From NCBI RefSeq assembly GCF_900156375.1, contig NZ_FTNK01000002.1:124001-188000 (forward strand): 64,000 nt of DNA. Direction: 5' to 3'. The stretch is from Paenibacillus macquariensis. Its GTDB lineage: Bacteria; Bacillota; Bacilli; Paenibacillales; Paenibacillaceae. Within the stretch, counting starts at the first letter, position 1. The number at the start of each line of letters is the position of its first letter. Made by a program: the position numbers and the translations under genes. Positions 21,132 to 30,727 of this stretch are shown piece by piece. The notes below the pieces were generated by a model that ran no database searches, was not told the DNA's origin, and was given only the letters and a program-made list of their open reading frames with translations.

Positions 21132-22334
21132 ATGGCTCGCGTTTTGTTTATCAACGGAGGTTCCGAAGGACATATCAATCCAACCCTCGGTGTGGTTCAA
21201 GAACTTATCCGCCGTGGAGAAGAGGTAGTTTACGTTATAGCCGAACAATTTCGTGATCGCATCGAGCCAACGGGTGCAGAGGTGATTACGTTCAATGACG
21301 GCAAATTTTTAGAGGCGTTCCTTGCCGGAGGAAGAAATCCTTGGGCTCGAGTGGGTGGACTATTACGCACTGCCGATATCATCATTCCCAGTGTTTTGGA
21401 ACAAATAAAAGGAGAACAATTTGATTACATAATTCACGACTCGATGTTCGGATGTGGGCGATTGCTTGCACAAATACTCGACCTGCCTGCAATCAACTCA
21501 TGCACGAGTTTTGCAATTCAAGAAAACAGCTTTGATAGTCTGCAAGACCGCCTCTCGCGTCATTTGCCAGCAGATGTGAATGAACGCGAACAACAGGAGT
21601 TTCAACAGCTAGTCGATAACATACATGCGAAATACAATGTGCAAGTTAGCTCTGCCTACGAGGTATTTTGCAATCCCGCGCCATTGACTATCGTCTACAC
21701 ATCGAAATGCTTCCAGCCCGATGGAGAAAGCTTCGACGAAACGTTTAAGTTTGTTGGACCGTCTTTCGTGCCGTGCTCATATGATCAATTTGATTTCTCT
21801 CATCTGGACTCCGATCGCGTGATATACATATCACTCGGCACTGTTTTCAATCAAGCAATGGATTTTTATAAGCTCTGTTTTGCCGCCTTCTCAGAAACGA
21901 GGTACACCGTGATTCTATCAGTCGGTAGACAAATCGAGATTGCAGAATTGGGAGATATTCCAACGAATTTTATCGTTCGCAACTACGTAGCGCAAATCGA
22001 AGTATTGCAACACTCCAAATTGTTTATCACACATGGGGGTATGAACAGTACAGGTGAAGGTCTATATTATGGTGTGCCGCTGATTGTACTTCCTCAAAGC
22101 GCCGATCAACCTGCTGTGGCGCGACGTGTTGCTGAAATGGGTGCAGGTATCCACCTCAATCAAGAAGGCTTAACCGCACAAGATCTTAGAGAGGCAGCGG
22201 AAAGCGTACTAAAGGATGCGTCAATTCGAAAGTTAAGCATTGAAATTGGCGATTCGTTCCGAGCTGCAGGTGGGTATCATCAAGCCGTCGAGGAGATCTT
22301 CATGTATAAACGAAGTCTGGGCATGACTAAATAA
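21132..22334 (+). CDS. MGT-family UDP-glycosyltransferase (YjiC-like)
   Basis: 400 residues from ATG 21132, chosen because GATAAGG sits about 8 bases upstream and the protein then begins MARVLFINGGSEGHINP. The UDP-glucosyltransferase signature is near residue 300: HGGMNSTGEGLYYGVPLIVL, followed by the QSADQPAVARR nucleotide-sugar region. GT1 macrolide-type enzymes glycosylate small hydrophobic molecules such as flavonoids or antibiotics. The acceptor is unknown. It stands as a single gene. Confidence 0.9.
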   Translation: MARVLFINGGSEGHINPTLGVVQELIRRGEEVVYVIAEQFRDRIEPTGAEVITFNDGKFLEAFLAGGRNPWARVGGLLRTADIIIPSVLEQIKGEQFDYIIHDSMFGCGRLLAQILDLPAINSCTSFAIQENSFDSLQDRLSRHLPADVNEREQQEFQQLVDNIHAKYNVQVSSAYEVFCNPAPLTIVYTSKCFQPDGESFDETFKFVGPSFVPCSYDQFDFSHLDSDRVIYISLGTVFNQAMDFYKLCFAAFSETRYTVILSVGRQIEIAELGDIPTNFIVRNYVAQIEVLQHSKLFITHGGMNSTGEGLYYGVPLIVLPQSADQPAVARRVAEMGAGIHLNQEGLTAQDLREAAESVLKDASIRKLSIEIGDSFRAAGGYHQAVEEIFMYKRSLGMTK

Positions 22335-22510
22335 TAGGACTGAGGTCTTTCATTTGTTCGGCATGCACGAATAGATTGTTATTTAATTTAAATCATCCAG
22401 CTTGACGCGAAGGTAATAACAGATTTGAACCGAATGCTACAACGACAAGAGCAGAGGCAGTAACTCTACTGTTGAAAATGTTGGTGCAAGTGAGTAAATA
22501 AAGCAATCAT

Positions 22511-22560
22511 AAGGTTATTCTGAAGACAGTCTAATAGGCTGTTGTAGGGATAACCTTTTT
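22511..22560. terminator. Terminator between convergent genes
   Basis: AAGGTTAT (22511-22518) pairs with ATAACCTT (22550-22557), with a further short ACAG/CTGT pairing inside, followed by Ts on the plus strand. Confidence 0.65.
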
Positions 22561-22575
22561 ATAGTCGCATATACG

Positions 22576-23595
22576 TTACTTTTTCCTGATTGCCCATGTC
22601 AGACGTGTGTCTTCGGCGTATTTTGTTGTACTGGGATTGCCTTCCGATCTTACAATGGTTAAGTCGTTCAGACGTACAATAAAAGACCATAAGCTATCAA
22701 AATTCAGATCCTTCTTATATTGACAAACAAATCCAAGCTTTCCTGATAAAATCTGTTGGGCGAATAGTATTGAATCGGCGGAATTCTGGGTCATCATTAA
22801 AGCTTGCTGTGCTGTGTGATAACGCGTCTCAGATAAATACCAGTTCTGTTCTGGTTTTCCGTCAAAATTGAGCATTGTTGGTTCAATGAAGTGGTTCGTT
22901 GCGACTAGAAATTGTTCCTCTCCCCTAGGTCTTCTTACGACTATTGCTTCTGAGCAGCATTCAACGACAGCCATATCTCCATGCTGGTCAGCTAAAATTA
23001 TGTTTTGCGAAGTACAGATGGGTAAGGTATGCAAAAGAGTGATCGCTTCCTGCACAGTTGTACTTTTTTCCAGCAAGTAACGGACGATGAATAAGAAGTT
23101 GAATCCTGGTTGGGTGTGATTAGCGGCTACAAAAGTCATGCCTACAGCAAGTCCGTGCTCGTTAACCCCATCTTCTTTACCGACTGACGCATCGCCTTGA
23201 CCTACAAATGTATACCCCGTAGTTGGACGTACGAGGCAGCTTTCAGTCACTTTTTTGAACCTTGAGAACATATCGTGGTTTCTAGCGAATATTGTATCGG
23301 TACCATCCTTAAAACAAATGCAGGTACATCCATAATCTTCACCGAATACACCCATATTCAACAGAAAACAGGAAAATGGTTCGAATGGATACTGAAGCCC
23401 GTCAGACATTCCTCGTATTTCATCCACAATTTCCGGATAATGCAGGTGATAGAGAGACAACGATTGAAGCCCAAAAGCCTACTGTTCTTCCGATAATTGA
23501 ATGATGTTGTCAAATCGGATACCATTACGATATAAGAGTGATCCGTACTTTAATCCCATTTCATAATGAGTACCTTGTAGTCTTGGATGATACAT
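22576..23595 (-). pseudogene. C45 (acyl-transferase/linear amide) hydrolase with in-frame amber stop
   Basis: The full frame starts at ATG 23595 with AAAGGA upstream. It reads MYHPRLQGTHYEMGLKYGS, a typical C45/AAT propeptide start, then meets TAG at 23481-23479 (codon 39) and continues without shift to 22576. The N-terminal nucleophile is Cys90 in full numbering (DYGCTC). Downstream elements (VGKEDGVNEHGLAVGMTF, ATNHF) are intact. The family cleaves linear amides or transfers acyl groups after self-processing before the Cys. A TTG at 23460 could restart translation and keep the Cys but would lose 45 propeptide residues. Probably a recent pseudogene; a sequencing error is the alternative. Confidence 0.8.
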
Positions 23596-23680
23596 TGCCT
23601 AATCACGTCCTTTAAAATTAATAATGAATATTGCTTTACCTTAACGTAATGGAACAGAGGATTATTTTCTTGATGAAAAA

Positions 23681-23689
23681 TGCTACAAT
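23681..23689 (+). promoter_or_regulatory. Extended -10 promoter of the AraC gene
   Basis: TGCTACAAT fits the extended -10 form TGnTATAAT. Transcription would begin at about 23696, on or beside the first ATG, so the mRNA may be leaderless or translation may begin at the GTG at 23711. Confidence 0.45.
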
Positions 23690-23695
23690 CAGCGG

Positions 23696-24580
23696 ATGGA
23701 GCGAGAAAAAGTGGACTATTTATATCGTGTAAGGGAAGCAGTTATATATATTGAAGATCATATACAGAGGAAATTGACCATTGATGATGTTGCTGCTAAA
23801 GTTGGTTATTCCAAATTCCATTTCCAACGATTGTTTCATCATGCGTCGAGACAAACACTTGGACAGTATATATTGAGTAGAAAGCTGACCGAAGCGGCGA
23901 TGCAGTTATGGGAAGAACAGTCTAAAGTTGTTGAAATAGCCTATGCATATGGATTTGAATCGCACGAAACCTTTTCGAGGGCTTTTAAGAACAGATTCGG
24001 TATGTCTCCTTATGCTTTTAAAAGTGGAGGTAAATTTCCTAATCATTTGCTGAAAAATAGGCTTGAACTTGATTACCTATCTCATATTAACGATGATGTG
24101 ATTGGATCCATTGAGGTAGTGAATCTGGGTGAATTGAACCTAAGAGGATATAAAGCAGAGAGTGTGCAGACGAAGGATATTCATCAAGCATGGAGGAAGC
24201 TGCTTCTGAAACTTAGTGGGCACGATGAGAGCAAGGTTGCGAAGTATGGACTGATTCAATATTCGGAGATTGATGAGCTGGAATTGAATTATTCATATTT
24301 GGCAGCAACAACAATAGATGGGTTTGACGAAGAAGAGGATGAAGAGGTATGTGTCATACCCCCGTCTAAATATGTAGTTTTTGATCATAAGGGTAATGCA
24401 GATCGCTTACCGCTTACGTACCAATATATCTATGGCACATGGTTTTCTCAGAACCCATATCGCTTGGTTGAATCGTATGATTTTGAGTATTATGACGAAT
24501 CATTCTCAACAGCATCTGGACGTGACTCGCTTATTCGTATTTTTATACCGGTAAATGATTTGGTCATGAATGGAGAATAA
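23696..24580 (+). CDS. AraC family regulator with GyrI-like effector domain
   Basis: 294 residues. The double HTH is N-terminal (about 12-110): KLTIDDVAAKVGYSKFHFQR and VVEIAYAYGFESHETFSRAF, ending SPYAFK. The remainder (130-290) looks like the AraC effector-binding/GyrI-like small-molecule domain. This N-terminal HTH layout is that of Rob/SoxS-like multidrug-sensing regulators. The ATG lacks a good ribosome site; GTG 23711 (codon 6) has GGAG 9 bases upstream and is a credible alternative. A phosphotransferase gene follows after 25 bases. Confidence 0.88.
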   Translation: MEREKVDYLYRVREAVIYIEDHIQRKLTIDDVAAKVGYSKFHFQRLFHHASRQTLGQYILSRKLTEAAMQLWEEQSKVVEIAYAYGFESHETFSRAFKNRFGMSPYAFKSGGKFPNHLLKNRLELDYLSHINDDVIGSIEVVNLGELNLRGYKAESVQTKDIHQAWRKLLLKLSGHDESKVAKYGLIQYSEIDELELNYSYLAATTIDGFDEEEDEEVCVIPPSKYVVFDHKGNADRLPLTYQYIYGTWFSQNPYRLVESYDFEYYDESFSTASGRDSLIRIFIPVNDLVMNGE

Positions 24581-24605
24581 TTCTAATTCACGGAGGTGCG
24601 GCATT

Positions 24606-25517
24606 ATGAACAAAGCTTTTAAGGATATCCCAAATTCCAGTACATGGAACTCAATAGAAGCCGTTCATAAAGGTTGGTCAAAAGATAAGAAGTACTACAT
24701 AAAGACGCTAGACGGGAGAGAACTGTTGCTTAGGATCGCAGACATATCTCTATATGAATATAAGAAGTGGGAATTTGAATCGGTAGGAAAGTTCGCTCAC
24801 ATCGATTGTTTAATGTCTCGGCCAATGGATTGTGGGATTTGTGATAATGGTCAGTCTGTATATTCCTTATACACATGGGCTGCAGGAGAGGATGCTAATC
24901 AGGTTATCCCGACACTATGTAAGGAAGATCAATACCGACTTGGTGTACAAGCAGGAGAGATTTTAAGGGAAATGCATAAGATTCCAGCGGAGAACAGTCC
25001 AATACCATGGGCAGAAACCTATAATCTCAAAATCAACAAATATATAGCGAACTATAAAGCATGCGGTATTCATTTAAAGGGTGCAGAGACTATCATCAAC
25101 TATGTTGAAAGCAATCGATATCTATTAGACAACCGTTCGCAGTCTATTCAACATGGTGATTATCACGTGGGGAATATGATTGTGTCTAAGGATAATGAAC
25201 TGGGGATTATTGATTTCAACAGGCTTAGTTATGGTGATCCCTGGGAGGAATTCAATCGTATTACTTGGGATGCAAGCCTAAGTGGATTATTCGCATCGGG
25301 TCGCATTAATGGATATTTCAATAACGATGTACCTGATTCATTTTTCAGATTAATGGCCTTATATATTGCAAGCAACCAACTTTCATCCATTCACTGGGCG
25401 ATTCCATTTGGACAAGATCAAGTCGATGTTATGCTTGAACGAGCCGGAGAAGTGTTGGATTGGTACGATGGTTTTCAGACTTACTTTCCAAGCTGGTATG
25501 TGGCGAATGAACAATAA
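24606..25517 (+). CDS. Aminoglycoside phosphotransferase-fold kinase
   Basis: 303 residues from ATG 24606, which has GGAGG 9 bases upstream; an earlier ATG at 24570 lies inside the AraC gene and has no such site. The kinase-like fold shows IQHGDYHVGNMIV (catalytic loop HGDxxxxN) near 183 and LGIIDFNR (metal-binding Asp) near 203. The family covers aminoglycoside, choline, homoserine and macrolide kinases. The AraC regulator just upstream hints at a resistance role, but the substrate cannot be fixed. Confidence 0.85.
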   Translation: MNKAFKDIPNSSTWNSIEAVHKGWSKDKKYYIKTLDGRELLLRIADISLYEYKKWEFESVGKFAHIDCLMSRPMDCGICDNGQSVYSLYTWAAGEDANQVIPTLCKEDQYRLGVQAGEILREMHKIPAENSPIPWAETYNLKINKYIANYKACGIHLKGAETIINYVESNRYLLDNRSQSIQHGDYHVGNMIVSKDNELGIIDFNRLSYGDPWEEFNRITWDASLSGLFASGRINGYFNNDVPDSFFRLMALYIASNQLSSIHWAIPFGQDQVDVMLERAGEVLDWYDGFQTYFPSWYVANEQ

Positions 25518-25526
25518 GCATTTGAA

Positions 25527-25564
25527 AAAAAGCTGAACTAACGGCGACAATAGTTCAGCTTTTT
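25527..25564. terminator. Bidirectional terminator
   Basis: AAAAAGCTGAACTA pairs with TAGTTCAGCTTTT, with A and T runs on both flanks. It serves the kinase gene and the convergent flavodoxin gene. Confidence 0.9.
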
Positions 25565-25583
25565 GCATTATTTTCTTCAATAC

Positions 25584-26015
25584 TTATTTAAACTTTTCAG
25601 AAAAGGTTTTTATTCTATCTACAAAAATTCCTTTTAACTGATCAGAACCTTCCTTGGGTGCAGCATATGCCTTATAGCCGCCAAATGATTCAATACAGAT
25701 CGCTGCTTTTTGTAGATCTTCAGGAATATTGTCCGCTATGATTTCTTCGGTTTTCTTTGGTTTTTCGTTACAAATAAAGTAACCCATGTTCTTATGTAGT
25801 AACGCATCTTTGTTTTTTTTGATAAAGTCACGAATGGCTTTATATATTTTCCCGTCTCTGACGCCAGCACCTAGAATAATACTGTCAAATTCAGCAATAT
25901 TTGGTTTCTCTAAATCAATGTTACAGATGGTACAATGAGAAAGCTCTTGAGATAATAGGTGTGCACATTGCTCTGATGCTCCTGACTTAGTAGCGTATAA
26001 CACGAGTATTGCCAT
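25584..26015 (-). CDS. Flavodoxin-domain protein (HemG/protoporphyrinogen oxidase-like)
   Basis: 143 residues. The N-terminus MAILVLYATKSGASEQCAHL has the flavodoxin phosphate loop, and LGAGVRDGKIYKAIRDFIKK near 48-68 resembles the Flavodoxin_5/HemG group. Such proteins bind FMN; some oxidise protoporphyrinogen with menaquinone. AAAGGATG precedes the ATG. It is a single gene and no haem gene is nearby. Confidence 0.8.
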   Translation of the reverse strand: MAILVLYATKSGASEQCAHLLSQELSHCTICNIDLEKPNIAEFDSIILGAGVRDGKIYKAIRDFIKKNKDALLHKNMGYFICNEKPKKTEEIIADNIPEDLQKAAICIESFGGYKAYAAPKEGSDQLKGIFVDRIKTFSEKFK

Positions 26016-26298
26016 TGGTTCTCATCCTTTTCAGCTAAAATTATAGTTAAAACAGAAACCTAATTGAAAATATCTTGAATATCTAGATAGTTGTTGACGA
26101 AGATACTTATTTGTCGAGATATCAATGAATTCATTTTATCGAAATCATTCATAATTTGCAATTCTCTATATCTGAGAGATCTTTTATAGTAGTATAGATA
26201 AACATGAAAAAAATACGCATATGAATTAATAGAATTAGGTATGGGTTCATTTATGTGCGTTATATAATCATAATAGATAAAGTACGGAGGGTAATGTT

Positions 26299-27180
26299 AT
26301 GGCACAGCGCAGCAAACAAGAGGTATTTGAGTATCTAGAATGAGCTGAGGTCGCAGCAGTGGGAACTTCTAATATGGGGTTGCCACGACAAAGAATGATG
26401 CACTTTGCAGTAGATTAAGAATTCAATTTCTACTTAACAAGTACAAAGGGAGATCCGAAGAGCAGAGGTACTGAAAGATGAGAAAGATCGTCAAAAAGCG
26501 ATTGATCTACTTGTGAATCGTTCTCCCATCGTTGGTCAATTTCATAGTATCGGTGCACTTGATCGATTAGAATTTATACGCGTTAATCCGTTCACTGTTA
26601 AGTATCGGTATGTGCCGGAAATTCTTCAAGGGGAACCACCAACGGTGTTCGAATTCGAACACAATCGTGAGAATGTAAATGTGTGGGATGACGTTAAAGC
26701 GAAGGCGCGGGCATGGAAAGAAGCGGTTCGTCCGTTGTCGCTCACAGCGGCGTTAGTGCCGATTCTATTGGGTGGAGCACTTGCCTTGTCCCAGAGTGAT
26801 CAGTTCAATATGCTTACCTTCCTACTCACGTTGTTCGGAGCGATCATGATTCAAGCAGGACGAATATGATCAATGATTGGAAGGACGCCGAACGTGATAA
26901 TGAGAACAAATCGGGTATTCGTCCATTTACCGGTGGTTCAAGGATGATTCAGCTTGGTCTAGTCTCCAGGGCGGACATGGGTTTCTTCGGGATAATCCTT
27001 TCAACGAGTGCTGTGTTAATAGGAATATATCTCGTGTTTGCTTTTCTGTTAAATAGTCTTACGCTTGTGCATCCCATTCTATATTTAGTGGCTTCCTTAA
27101 TACTTGTTTTCTGGGTATGGAACTACATTGAACGTCATAGAAAAGTTATGAATGACTTTAGATTAGCTTTTAAGAAGTAA
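26299..27180 (+). pseudogene. Decayed PNPOx-UbiA prenyltransferase fusion
   Basis: A good ribosome site (CGGAGGG) and ATG 26299 open a pyridoxamine-5'-phosphate-oxidase-like domain (MAQRSKQEVFEYLE). This is cut by TGA at 26341 and TAA at 26416. After KGDPKSR the frame shifts and much of the PNPOx domain appears missing. The sequence resumes as EVLKDEKDRQKAIDLLVNRS, then a UbiA/MenA-like membrane region (EAVRPLSLTAALVPILLGG). A one-base loss near 26865 separates IQAG from MINDWKDAERD, the NDxxDxxxD prenyl-diphosphate motif. The end is also shortened. It cannot make a working protein. Confidence 0.85.
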
Positions 27181-27202
27181 TTTAGGTTCAGATCATATAG
27201 AT

Positions 27203-27245
27203 AATGCCAGAGTCCTTGATATATCAAAGACTCTGGCATTTTTTT
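27203..27245. terminator. Terminator between convergent genes
   Basis: A nearly perfect palindrome: AATGCCAGAGTC pairs with GACTCTGGCATT around a GATATATC centre, followed by Ts. Confidence 0.85.
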
Positions 27246-27261
27246 CGAATACGATGGTCAG

Positions 27262-28149
27262 TTAAGACTCTAGTTCCCGTATTTTCTGTATAAACATCTT
27301 CACAGCCATCGTATCCAAGGACTTCGGTTCTTGCAGAATGTGAAAATCGCGTGTGAATCGTTCTCCTTGGACTTGAATGTGATGTAATTCCCCTGATTCC
27401 AACTCCTTATGTATGACCCAACGAGATAACATGGCTATGCCTAGTCCAACGATGACAGCTTCCTTGACCCCTTGACTGCTGTTAAACACGAAAGATCGTG
27501 TGACACGAAGCTTAGTATCTTGAATAAATTGATCACTGTACGCTCTAGTGCCAGAGCCGCTCTCCCTAAATATCCAGACTTGATCTTGCAGTTTCTGTGA
27601 TTCAATGGTTCTTGGTGAATACAGAGGGTGATCTGTGGAAGAGACCAACAACATTTCATCTTCCATAAAAGGAGGATGGACAAGAATCTCCGAATACTCA
27701 ACATGACCCTCGACCAAGCCAACATCGAGTTCTTTGGAATGAACGGCTTGTGCGATTTCTTCTGTATTGGCTATCGTTACCTGAATATCGACTTGTGGGT
27801 ATTGATTGACAAATTGTGCGAGAAGACGAGGTAGAATATACTCACCAATCGTAAAGCTAGCACCTATTTTTAAAGATCCGGTTACTTCATTTCGTAGAAG
27901 ATGTATTTCCTCCTTCGCCACTTCATAATGGGACAACATTTGTTTGGCTTGCTTGTACAAGATTTGCCCGGCATCTGTCATCTTTACCTGCTTAGAAGAT
28001 CGATGCATGAGTTGAACTCCGAATTCATTCTCCAAGTTGCGTATATGCTGACTTACGCCTGGTTGAGAAAGATTAAGGATTTCTGCTGCCCGAGAGAAAT
28101 TCCTCTGTTCTGCCACGGTAACAAATACCTTCAATGTATCTACAATCAT
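27262..28149 (-). CDS. LysR family regulator (CysL/YeiE type)
   Basis: 295 residues. The HTH NFSRAAEILNLSQPGVSQHI is near 17-36 and a typical LysR effector domain starts near 90 (GSLKIGASFTIGEYILP). This wording is that of the CysL/YeiE branch, tied to sulfite and cysteine metabolism. It is divergent from the YeiH-type exporter gene, the same arrangement as yeiE-yeiH in enterics, so it most likely controls that gene. The substrate signal is inference. Confidence 0.9.
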   Translation of the reverse strand: MIVDTLKVFVTVAEQRNFSRAAEILNLSQPGVSQHIRNLENEFGVQLMHRSSKQVKMTDAGQILYKQAKQMLSHYEVAKEEIHLLRNEVTGSLKIGASFTIGEYILPRLLAQFVNQYPQVDIQVTIANTEEIAQAVHSKELDVGLVEGHVEYSEILVHPPFMEDEMLLVSSTDHPLYSPRTIESQKLQDQVWIFRESGSGTRAYSDQFIQDTKLRVTRSFVFNSSQGVKEAVIVGLGIAMLSRWVIHKELESGELHHIQVQGERFTRDFHILQEPKSLDTMAVKMFIQKIRELES

Positions 28150-28249
28150 CTATCATTTCCTCCGTTATTCATTGATTACAATCGTCGCTAGATATCTTAA
28201 CCTCATTGTATCCTATCTTTTTCATTCTTAGTGAACAAACCATTTTACC

Positions 28250-28278
28250 TTGACAAAAGAAGCATAAGTTTTCCTAAT
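28250..28278 (+). promoter_or_regulatory. Promoter of the YeiH-like gene
   Basis: TTGACA, 17 bases, CCTAAT, within the divergent LysR-exporter region. The -10 is poor, as is common for activator-dependent promoters. Confidence 0.45.
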
Positions 28279-28389
28279 GATACAGATAGCATTTTGGTAT
28301 TTCTCTTCCACGTTTGCACATCTTATAGTTGAGACATAGAAAGTAACACATTTTCTCAACTAGAGATATAACAAGGAGTGAGTACAACC

Positions 28390-29439
28390 ATGGACCAATC
28401 AGAAACATTCTCCATACAGAAGAGGAACAAACAACATATTGGTTTTGCGCTTGGCATTGGATTAACATTGATCATTGCTATTGTTGCTAAAGGATTAGCG
28501 GGCTTCCCATTCCTCACTATCATGGGACAACTAGTGATCGCCATCTTGATAGGGATTACTTGGCGAGCACTGATAGGCGTGCCGGATACGATCAATGCAG
28601 GGATCAACTTTTCTAGTAAAAAATTGTTGCGGCTCGGCATTATTCTTTTGGGTATGAGGCTTAATCTTATTGATATATTTCAAGCAGGTATAAAGGTATT
28701 TCTCATCGCAGTAATCGTAATTACGTGTACACTTATCGTCGTGTACGGCATGGCAAGGTTATTTAAAGTAGAGAAGCGATTGAGTATTCTGACAGCATGC
28801 GGAACAGCAATCTGTGGTGCAGCTGCGGTTGTTGCGATTGCTCCACAGATCAAGGCGAATGATGACGAGACAGCGATAGGAGCTGCGATAGTGGCCATAT
28901 TAGGAACGATATTCGCGTTGCTATATACTTTTATATATCCATTTTTAGGCTTAACGCCATTTGGCTATGGCATATTCTCAGGAGCAACCTTGCATGAGAT
29001 TGCACATACAATAGCGGCTGCAGCTTCTGGAGGAAATGAAGCAGTGGATATCGCGGTGATTGTCAAATTAACACGGGTTGCAATGTTAGTTCCGATTGCT
29101 ATACTAATTGGCATTTGGAACAACAGGTTGGAGCGGAAAGAGCAGGGTGGTCATAACAAATTTTCGTGGAAATCCATCCCTATCCCTTGGTTTATTCTTG
29201 GTTTTCTACTTATTAGTGGAGTTAATTCGCTAGGGTTGGTTCCTGTGTCTATCGCCAATGGTATTGTAACAATCGCATATTTATTGATTGCTATGGCGAT
29301 GGCTGGTCTTGGATTGAATGTAGATTTGGTGGCCTTTAAACGACTGGGGATGAGACCATTCGCTGCGGGACTTATCGGATCGGTTATACTCTCTTGTCTA
29401 GGATTTATGTTGGTTCATTTGTTTGGTCTTAATGTATGA
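28390..29439 (+). CDS. YeiH family putative sulfate exporter
   Basis: 349 residues, about 10 membrane segments. Typical family pieces are IGITWRALIGVP, GMRLNLIDIFQAG, the conserved CGTAICGAAAVVAIAP near 136-151 and SGATLHEIAHTIAAA near 201-215. The family (Cons_hypoth698/PSE) is annotated as sulfate or sulfite exporters, with little direct proof. ATG 28390 follows AAGGAG by 12 bases; GTG at 28378 is too close to the site. It is divergent from its LysR regulator. Confidence 0.88.
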   Translation: MDQSETFSIQKRNKQHIGFALGIGLTLIIAIVAKGLAGFPFLTIMGQLVIAILIGITWRALIGVPDTINAGINFSSKKLLRLGIILLGMRLNLIDIFQAGIKVFLIAVIVITCTLIVVYGMARLFKVEKRLSILTACGTAICGAAAVVAIAPQIKANDDETAIGAAIVAILGTIFALLYTFIYPFLGLTPFGYGIFSGATLHEIAHTIAAAASGGNEAVDIAVIVKLTRVAMLVPIAILIGIWNNRLERKEQGGHNKFSWKSIPIPWFILGFLLISGVNSLGLVPVSIANGIVTIAYLLIAMAMAGLGLNVDLVAFKRLGMRPFAAGLIGSVILSCLGFMLVHLFGLNV

Positions 29440-29570
29440 TATTTATGAATACTTTGATAGATAATTGGTTAAACAAGTTATAATGTGGGTAAGTAAAACA
29501 GTCTAATGAAATATAACTAGTAATAAACGATATGAAGAAACAGCCCACATCAATGAAGGAGGTTAATTTT

Positions 29571-29891
29571 ATGGCACTTGGATATTTATCGATTTTATTT
29601 ATTATTATAGCGGTTGTCAGCGTAATCAGCATTGCGTTACTGTTTACAGTAAAAGAACCAAAAACCAACAATGTGTTATTCGTAGTTACCGCCTTATTGG
29701 GTGTGCTTATCGGCTATATAAGTGTTACGGCTCTTCCGAGCAACTACGTCGTTTCGCGCATCTTTGCAGGGGCCTTTGGTATTGTCTCTGTCATAGGAAT
29801 TGTTATGATGTGGATGAAGAAGGCATCTATAGCAAAGGTATTGGTAGCCATTTCGGTTGTGTTTGGTGTTCTTCAACTCTTTTTCTTTTAA
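29571..29891 (+). CDS. Small integral membrane protein, 106 residues
   Basis: Start at ATG 29571, with AAGGAGG 8 bases upstream; an earlier ATG at 29532 has none. Four hydrophobic segments fill almost the whole protein (for example LSILFIIIAVVSVISIALLF and VLVAISVVFGVLQLFFF), with a short basic loop WMKKAS. No family is recognised. It ends 40 bases before a terminator and is probably a single gene. Confidence 0.7.
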   Translation: MALGYLSILFIIIAVVSVISIALLFTVKEPKTNNVLFVVTALLGVLIGYISVTALPSNYVVSRIFAGAFGIVSVIGIVMMWMKKASIAKVLVAISVVFGVLQLFFF

Positions 29892-29930
29892 ATAGTCGTA
29901 AGTGAAATGATGTTTTACATAGGGTTGCCA

Positions 29931-29965
29931 AAAACTCAAGTGGATATATCTGCTTGGGTTTTTTT
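29931..29965 (+). terminator. Rho-independent terminator
   Basis: AAAACTCAAG pairs with CTTGGGTTTT with one mismatch, followed by a T run. Confidence 0.75.
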
Positions 29966-29974
29966 AATGCGAGA

Positions 29975-30000
29975 AAAGCCCTCATTACTACGCTGAGGGC
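29975..30000 (-). terminator. Terminator of the secreted protein gene
   Basis: Read on the minus strand: GCCCTCA, 9-base loop, TGAGGGC, then TTTTC. It lies 44 bases past the stop of the following minus-strand gene. Confidence 0.75.
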
Positions 30001-30043
30001 AATAAATACGAAATCTAATCAATATTGCTTGGAAAATAGGTCC

Positions 30044-30571
30044 TTAATCTGCACTTAAGGAGTCTAGAATCGCATCGAATTTACTTTCTATCTCGGACAG
30101 ACTTTTATACACAGACTCAGTGAAGTTATCTTCTGTAAGCTTGTCTTTACCGTCTAAGTGATTTTTTATAGTTGTGACTACTTTTGCTTTATATGAGGCA
30201 ATCTCTTTTAGAGCTGTATCACTTTTTTTCTTGAGTGCCTTAACCGTGGCAGAGCATTTAGCCTTGGCAGAACTAAGTGTCTTTTTATCAAGATCTCTTT
30301 CAGCTTTTACTTTAGCCAATACATCTTTAGTGGCTTTGCTCTTCACTGCGTTGTTATATCTTGTTGTTGAAGCCTTCGCTTTCTCGGTTAGCGCCTTTAC
30401 ATTCGTACAATAGATATCATTCAATTTCTTCTGTGCATCTTTTACCTCTTTAACCTGATCCTTATACGATTCGAAATACAACTTGTCAACGGTAGACGTT
30501 GAAGTAGCAGCTAACACTTGTGATGGTAGTAATACTACGAACAGTAGTATCAGTGTAATTATTTTCCTCAT
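30044..30571 (-). CDS. Secreted Lys/Ala-rich helical protein of unknown function
   Basis: 175 residues from ATG 30571 (AGAGGGG 9 bases upstream). A signal peptide MRKIITLILLFVVLLPSQVL is followed by an AA cleavage site. The mature part is almost wholly helical, rich in Lys, Ala, Thr and Ser (KAKASTTRYNNAVKSKATKD), with heptad-like spacing suggesting coiled coils. It has two Cys residues (IYCTN, KAKCS). No family is recognised. It is probably exported and wall- or matrix-associated. Confidence 0.75.
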   Translation of the reverse strand: MRKIITLILLFVVLLPSQVLAATSTSTVDKLYFESYKDQVKEVKDAQKKLNDIYCTNVKALTEKAKASTTRYNNAVKSKATKDVLAKVKAERDLDKKTLSSAKAKCSATVKALKKKSDTALKEIASYKAKVVTTIKNHLDGKDKLTEDNFTESVYKSLSEIESKFDAILDSLSAD

Positions 30572-30727
30572 GTCTTCGTACCCCTCTCTACCATTGATCA
30601 TAAGGGTAATTATGGAATAATACAACACGAACATAATGATATATTAACCTAAGATATTGTAGATAAAGGAAAGAGTCATATACGAGAAGAGGATTTACTT
30701 AGAGAGTGAATCTAGTATTTTGTTTAT

